From NCBI GenBank assembly GCA_964503935.1, contig CAZDCJ010000049.1, positions 1 to 6,542 on the forward strand: a DNA stretch of 6,542 bases, in the 5' to 3' direction. Positions 5,267 to 6,542 of the stretch are shown here, piece after piece. Both the position numbers and the translations under genes were made by a program. Positions within the stretch are counted from its first letter, which is position 1. The number at the start of each line of letters is the position of its first letter. The notes beneath the pieces are model-generated. The model saw nothing but the letters and a program-made list of their open reading frames with translations, was not told the DNA's origin and did no database searches. This DNA comes from STD2-77 sp964503935 (GTDB lineage: Bacteria; Patescibacteriota; Minisyncoccia; JAHIHE01; JAGLIN01).

Positions 5267-6172
5267 TTACTCCTTCTCTGTCCCTTCATATATCCTGCTC
5301 AGATAGAAGATCGCTTCTTTGTTATCGCCATCAAGCGCAAGCGCTTTCTGGAAAGCATCGCCCGCCGCAGATCGATCGCCCAGAGCAAGATAAGTCTTCC
5401 CCGAGACAAGATACGCATCTCGATATTTGCCGTTCCTGGCCAAAACAATCTCCAGATCCGCAAGCGCCAATTCGCCCTCGCCGAGACGTCGGAAAAGATC
5501 GGCACAAGCGACTAGCGATACATCCGTAGCGACATCGGAATCTTCCGAAGTGAAGTAATCTTCAACCAAGGCAATATCATCTTCATACTCGCCTCCCCGC
5601 AACGCCGCAAAATCTGCCGGCGAGAATCTGCCGGCATTTGCCCGAACAAGCCCGAGATAGTAAATAGCGTCTTCGTCAGATGAGTCTTCTACCGCCGCAA
5701 AGAGCATGTTTTCCGCTTCAAAAAATTCCCCGGCACGCACCAGATTCTTCGCTCGCTCGAGCGCGATGATGGTCGCGTTCCCTCCTTCCGTCGCGGCAAG
5801 AGCATAATACTCTTCCGCCCGAGCATACTCTCCTCGGGCACTCCCGATCCTGCCCAACAGCCCATAAACCTGCGCGCTCGTGCCATCTTCTTCCAGCGCC
5901 CGGAGAAGGAGCTTCTCCGCCGGAACGAAATCGCCCCGACCCAAAAATATCTCCGCCCGCTCTACCGCCACTTCTCCGCTTCCTCTCTTTTCCTTGAGCG
6001 CCGCCCCCAGGACAAAGTTCCGGAGCGCTTCTTCTTCATCCCCGGCTATCCGCGCCTTTTCGGCGCGGTCGAGATAATGATCAGACAATTTTTCCCGACG
6101 AAAATAAAAAAATCCAAAGACGGCCAGGACTATCAAAGAAATTCCGATTTTTCTGCGTAGCGTATCTTGCAT
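5267..6172 (-). CDS. Membrane-anchored tetratricopeptide repeat (TPR) protein
   Basis: The 301-residue product starts with a short basic N-terminus (R6-R7-K8), one hydrophobic helix (about 9-24) and then RREK. This fits a signal anchor with no cleavage site; because both flanks are basic, the orientation is uncertain. The rest is helical repeats of TPR type, about 34 residues each. Clear units are near 33-65, 66-98, 99-131, 132-165, 217-250, 251-284 and a partial 285-298, with typical pairs such as GDFVPAEKLLLRALEED and GDRSAAGDAFQKALALD. The stretch 182-216 is acidic and less regular. TPRs mediate protein-protein contacts, so the protein is probably a membrane-tethered scaffold; no enzyme domain is seen and the partner is unknown. 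The ATG at 6172 is supported by AGGGA five bases upstream. It converges on pilB and has its own -10 TATAAT. Confidence 0.85.
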   Translation of the reverse strand: MQDTLRRKIGISLIVLAVFGFFYFRREKLSDHYLDRAEKARIAGDEEEALRNFVLGAALKEKRGSGEVAVERAEIFLGRGDFVPAEKLLLRALEEDGTSAQVYGLLGRIGSARGEYARAEEYYALAATEGGNATIIALERAKNLVRAGEFFEAENMLFAAVEDSSDEDAIYYLGLVRANAGRFSPADFAALRGGEYEDDIALVEDYFTSEDSDVATDVSLVACADLFRRLGEGELALADLEIVLARNGKYRDAYLVSGKTYLALGDRSAAGDAFQKALALDGDNKEAIFYLSRIYEGTEKE

Positions 6173-6177
6173 AAGCT

Positions 6178-6199
6178 TCCCTTAACTGCTTCCATTATA
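6178..6199 (-). promoter_or_regulatory. -10 element and ribosome-binding site of the TPR gene
   Basis: On the minus strand a perfect TATAAT (6199-6194) lies 21 nt before the ATG. AGGGA (6182-6178) is five bases before the start and is the clearest Shine-Dalgarno in the window. No good -35 is present at 17-18 bp; that position falls in the T-rich tract (about 6217-6223) ending the proposed upstream RNA. The promoter spacer contains the palindrome TTTCCGGAAA (6204-6213). The leader would be only about 15 nt. Confidence 0.6.
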
Positions 6200-6236
6200 C
6201 AGATTTCCGGAAAAAAGAAAATAAAAAAATGCCCAC

Positions 6237-6370
6237 CAATTTGCAGACAGTAAGTCCCTAATTTTACAAAAAAACTAAGGTTGGAGAATTTCCGAGGAAT
6301 AGACCAGTATTCCAGTATTAGTAACCCAGACTACCCGATACTAAGAGAAGACCCCACTGTCTGCAAATTG
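6237..6370. repeat. Perfect 15-bp inverted repeat spanning 134 bp
   Basis: CAATTTGCAGACAGT (6237-6251) and ACTGTCTGCAAATTG (6356-6370) are exact reverse complements 104 bases apart. No target-site duplication is seen outside the arms (left flank CAC, right flank TTA), which argues against a small transposon relic. The arms fit the closing helix of the proposed RNA. Confidence 0.9.
6304..6319. repeat. Tandem 8-bp direct repeat
   Basis: CCAGTATT occurs twice back to back (6304-6311 and 6312-6319) inside the proposed RNA. The first copy contributes to the apical hairpin, so the repeat offers two alternative pairing registers. Confidence 0.85.
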
Positions 6371-6411
6371 TTAAGCGTTTTCGTGAGATAGGTTTCCCGA
6401 CTCAACTTGGC

Positions 6412-6440
6412 ATATTAGCATATAAATAGAAAGTTGTCAA
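6412..6440 (-). promoter_or_regulatory. Near-consensus promoter driving the proposed RNA
   Basis: Minus strand: perfect -35 TTGACA (6440-6435), 17-bp spacer, extended -10 TGC-TAATAT (6420-6412). This is the best promoter in the window. The first downstream protein start on this strand is the TPR ATG 240 bp away, which has its own -10 element. Confidence 0.8.
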
Positions 6441-6480
6441 GACCCGCCGGAGCAATAGGAACGCGGGGCATATTTTTGTC

Positions 6481-6509
6481 AGAAAACAGGCCCTAAAGAC
6501 CCGTTTTCT
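6481..6509 (-). terminator. Possible terminator of an upstream minus-strand gene outside the window
   Basis: Read on the minus strand, AGAAAACGGG (6509-6500) pairs with CCTGTTTTCT (6490-6481) over 10 bp with one G-U pair and a 9-base loop. On the plus strand the same position is an A-C mismatch, so the minus-strand RNA folds better. The T-run lies inside the stem, as in the other terminators here. No gene end can be assigned between 6510 and 6542. Confidence 0.45.
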
Positions 6510-6542
6510 CGCTTGGACACAAAGGCAAAGATCCGACATTCC

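Larger units (their letters stand above)
6218..6406 (-). ncRNA. Candidate structured non-coding RNA of about 190 nt, family not assigned
   Basis: A near-consensus promoter (6440-6412) directs minus-strand transcription from about 6406. The product would hold a small 5' hairpin (TGAG 6404-6401 with CTCA 6387-6384, inner GG-GAAA-CC). A perfect 15-bp closing helix follows (6370-6356 with 6251-6237). Inside it are an internal helix (CTGGGTT 6329-6323 with AACCTTAG 6282-6275, one bulge) and an apical hairpin (GGAATA 6313-6308 with TATTCC 6301-6296, loop of six). After the closing helix come GTGGGC, A and a T-rich tail (6229-6211: seven, four and six Ts with single interruptions), as expected of a termination site. 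There is no open frame of note inside. Size and long-rod shape recall 6S RNA, which is inference only. A long leader of the TPR gene is the main alternative, since that gene follows in the same direction. Confidence 0.6.

Noticed and set aside
6237..6370. Small transposon relic (MITE) bounded by the 15-bp inverted repeat
   Set aside because: No target-site duplication flanks the arms, and a strong promoter and T-tail are placed exactly as for an RNA gene. It would be reconsidered if other copies exist in the genome.
6443..6480. Plus-strand hairpin CCCGC/GCGGG followed by TTTTT
   Set aside because: Only 5 bp with a 15-base loop, no plus-strand gene upstream, and the T-run is nine bases from the stem.
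6402..6539. 45-codon minus-strand frame at the right edge
   Set aside because: It runs through the hairpin, the -35 and the -10 of the RNA promoter, and its translation is hydrophobic and basic with no resemblance to a known family.

Overview
The window looks like chromosomal DNA from a member of the Patescibacteria (candidate phyla radiation), probably Parcubacteria-like. This is an inference from remembered protein style: a PilB with a short, divergent N-terminal domain, a CYTH protein of the 'ELEKTY' type, a degenerate DHH protein and a membrane-anchored TPR protein. Base composition is near 50% GC. Intergenic regions are AT-rich and carry good sigma70-type promoters and short hairpin terminators. 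No phage, insertion sequence, CRISPR or tRNA/rRNA signal was seen.

Layout, left to right: (1) 1-929, minus: a cation/Ca2+ exchanger (CaCA family), essentially complete, with its end at or just past the window edge. (2) 930-1120: its promoter and leader, an AT-rich palindrome, and the terminator of the next gene. (3) 1121-2257, minus: a DHH/NrnA-fold protein in which almost all metal ligands are replaced, with its own promoter. (4) 2317-2709: a 390-bp gap with a very pyrimidine-rich stretch and no convincing gene. (5) 2710-3243, plus: a CYTH (triphosphate tunnel) protein, then a terminator. (6) 3414-5150, plus: a PilB/GspE-type assembly ATPase with its own promoter and a strong, apparently bidirectional terminator. 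(7) 5267-6172, minus: a membrane-anchored TPR protein converging on pilB. (8) 6173-6542: a stretch with no protein gene. It holds a near-consensus promoter followed by a roughly 190-nt segment closed by a perfect 15-bp inverted repeat and ending in a long T-tract. This is best read as a structured non-coding RNA gene on the minus strand.

The genes do not form one pathway. Almost every one appears to be a separate transcription unit with its own promoter and/or terminator. PilB would power type IV pilus extension, but no other pilus gene is in view. The exchanger would handle cations at the membrane. The CYTH protein probably binds or hydrolyses a triphosphate compound. The DHH-fold protein is probably not a working phosphoesterase. 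The two observations most worth following up are the unassigned structured RNA (about 6218-6406) and the DHH protein whose signature reads DNN.
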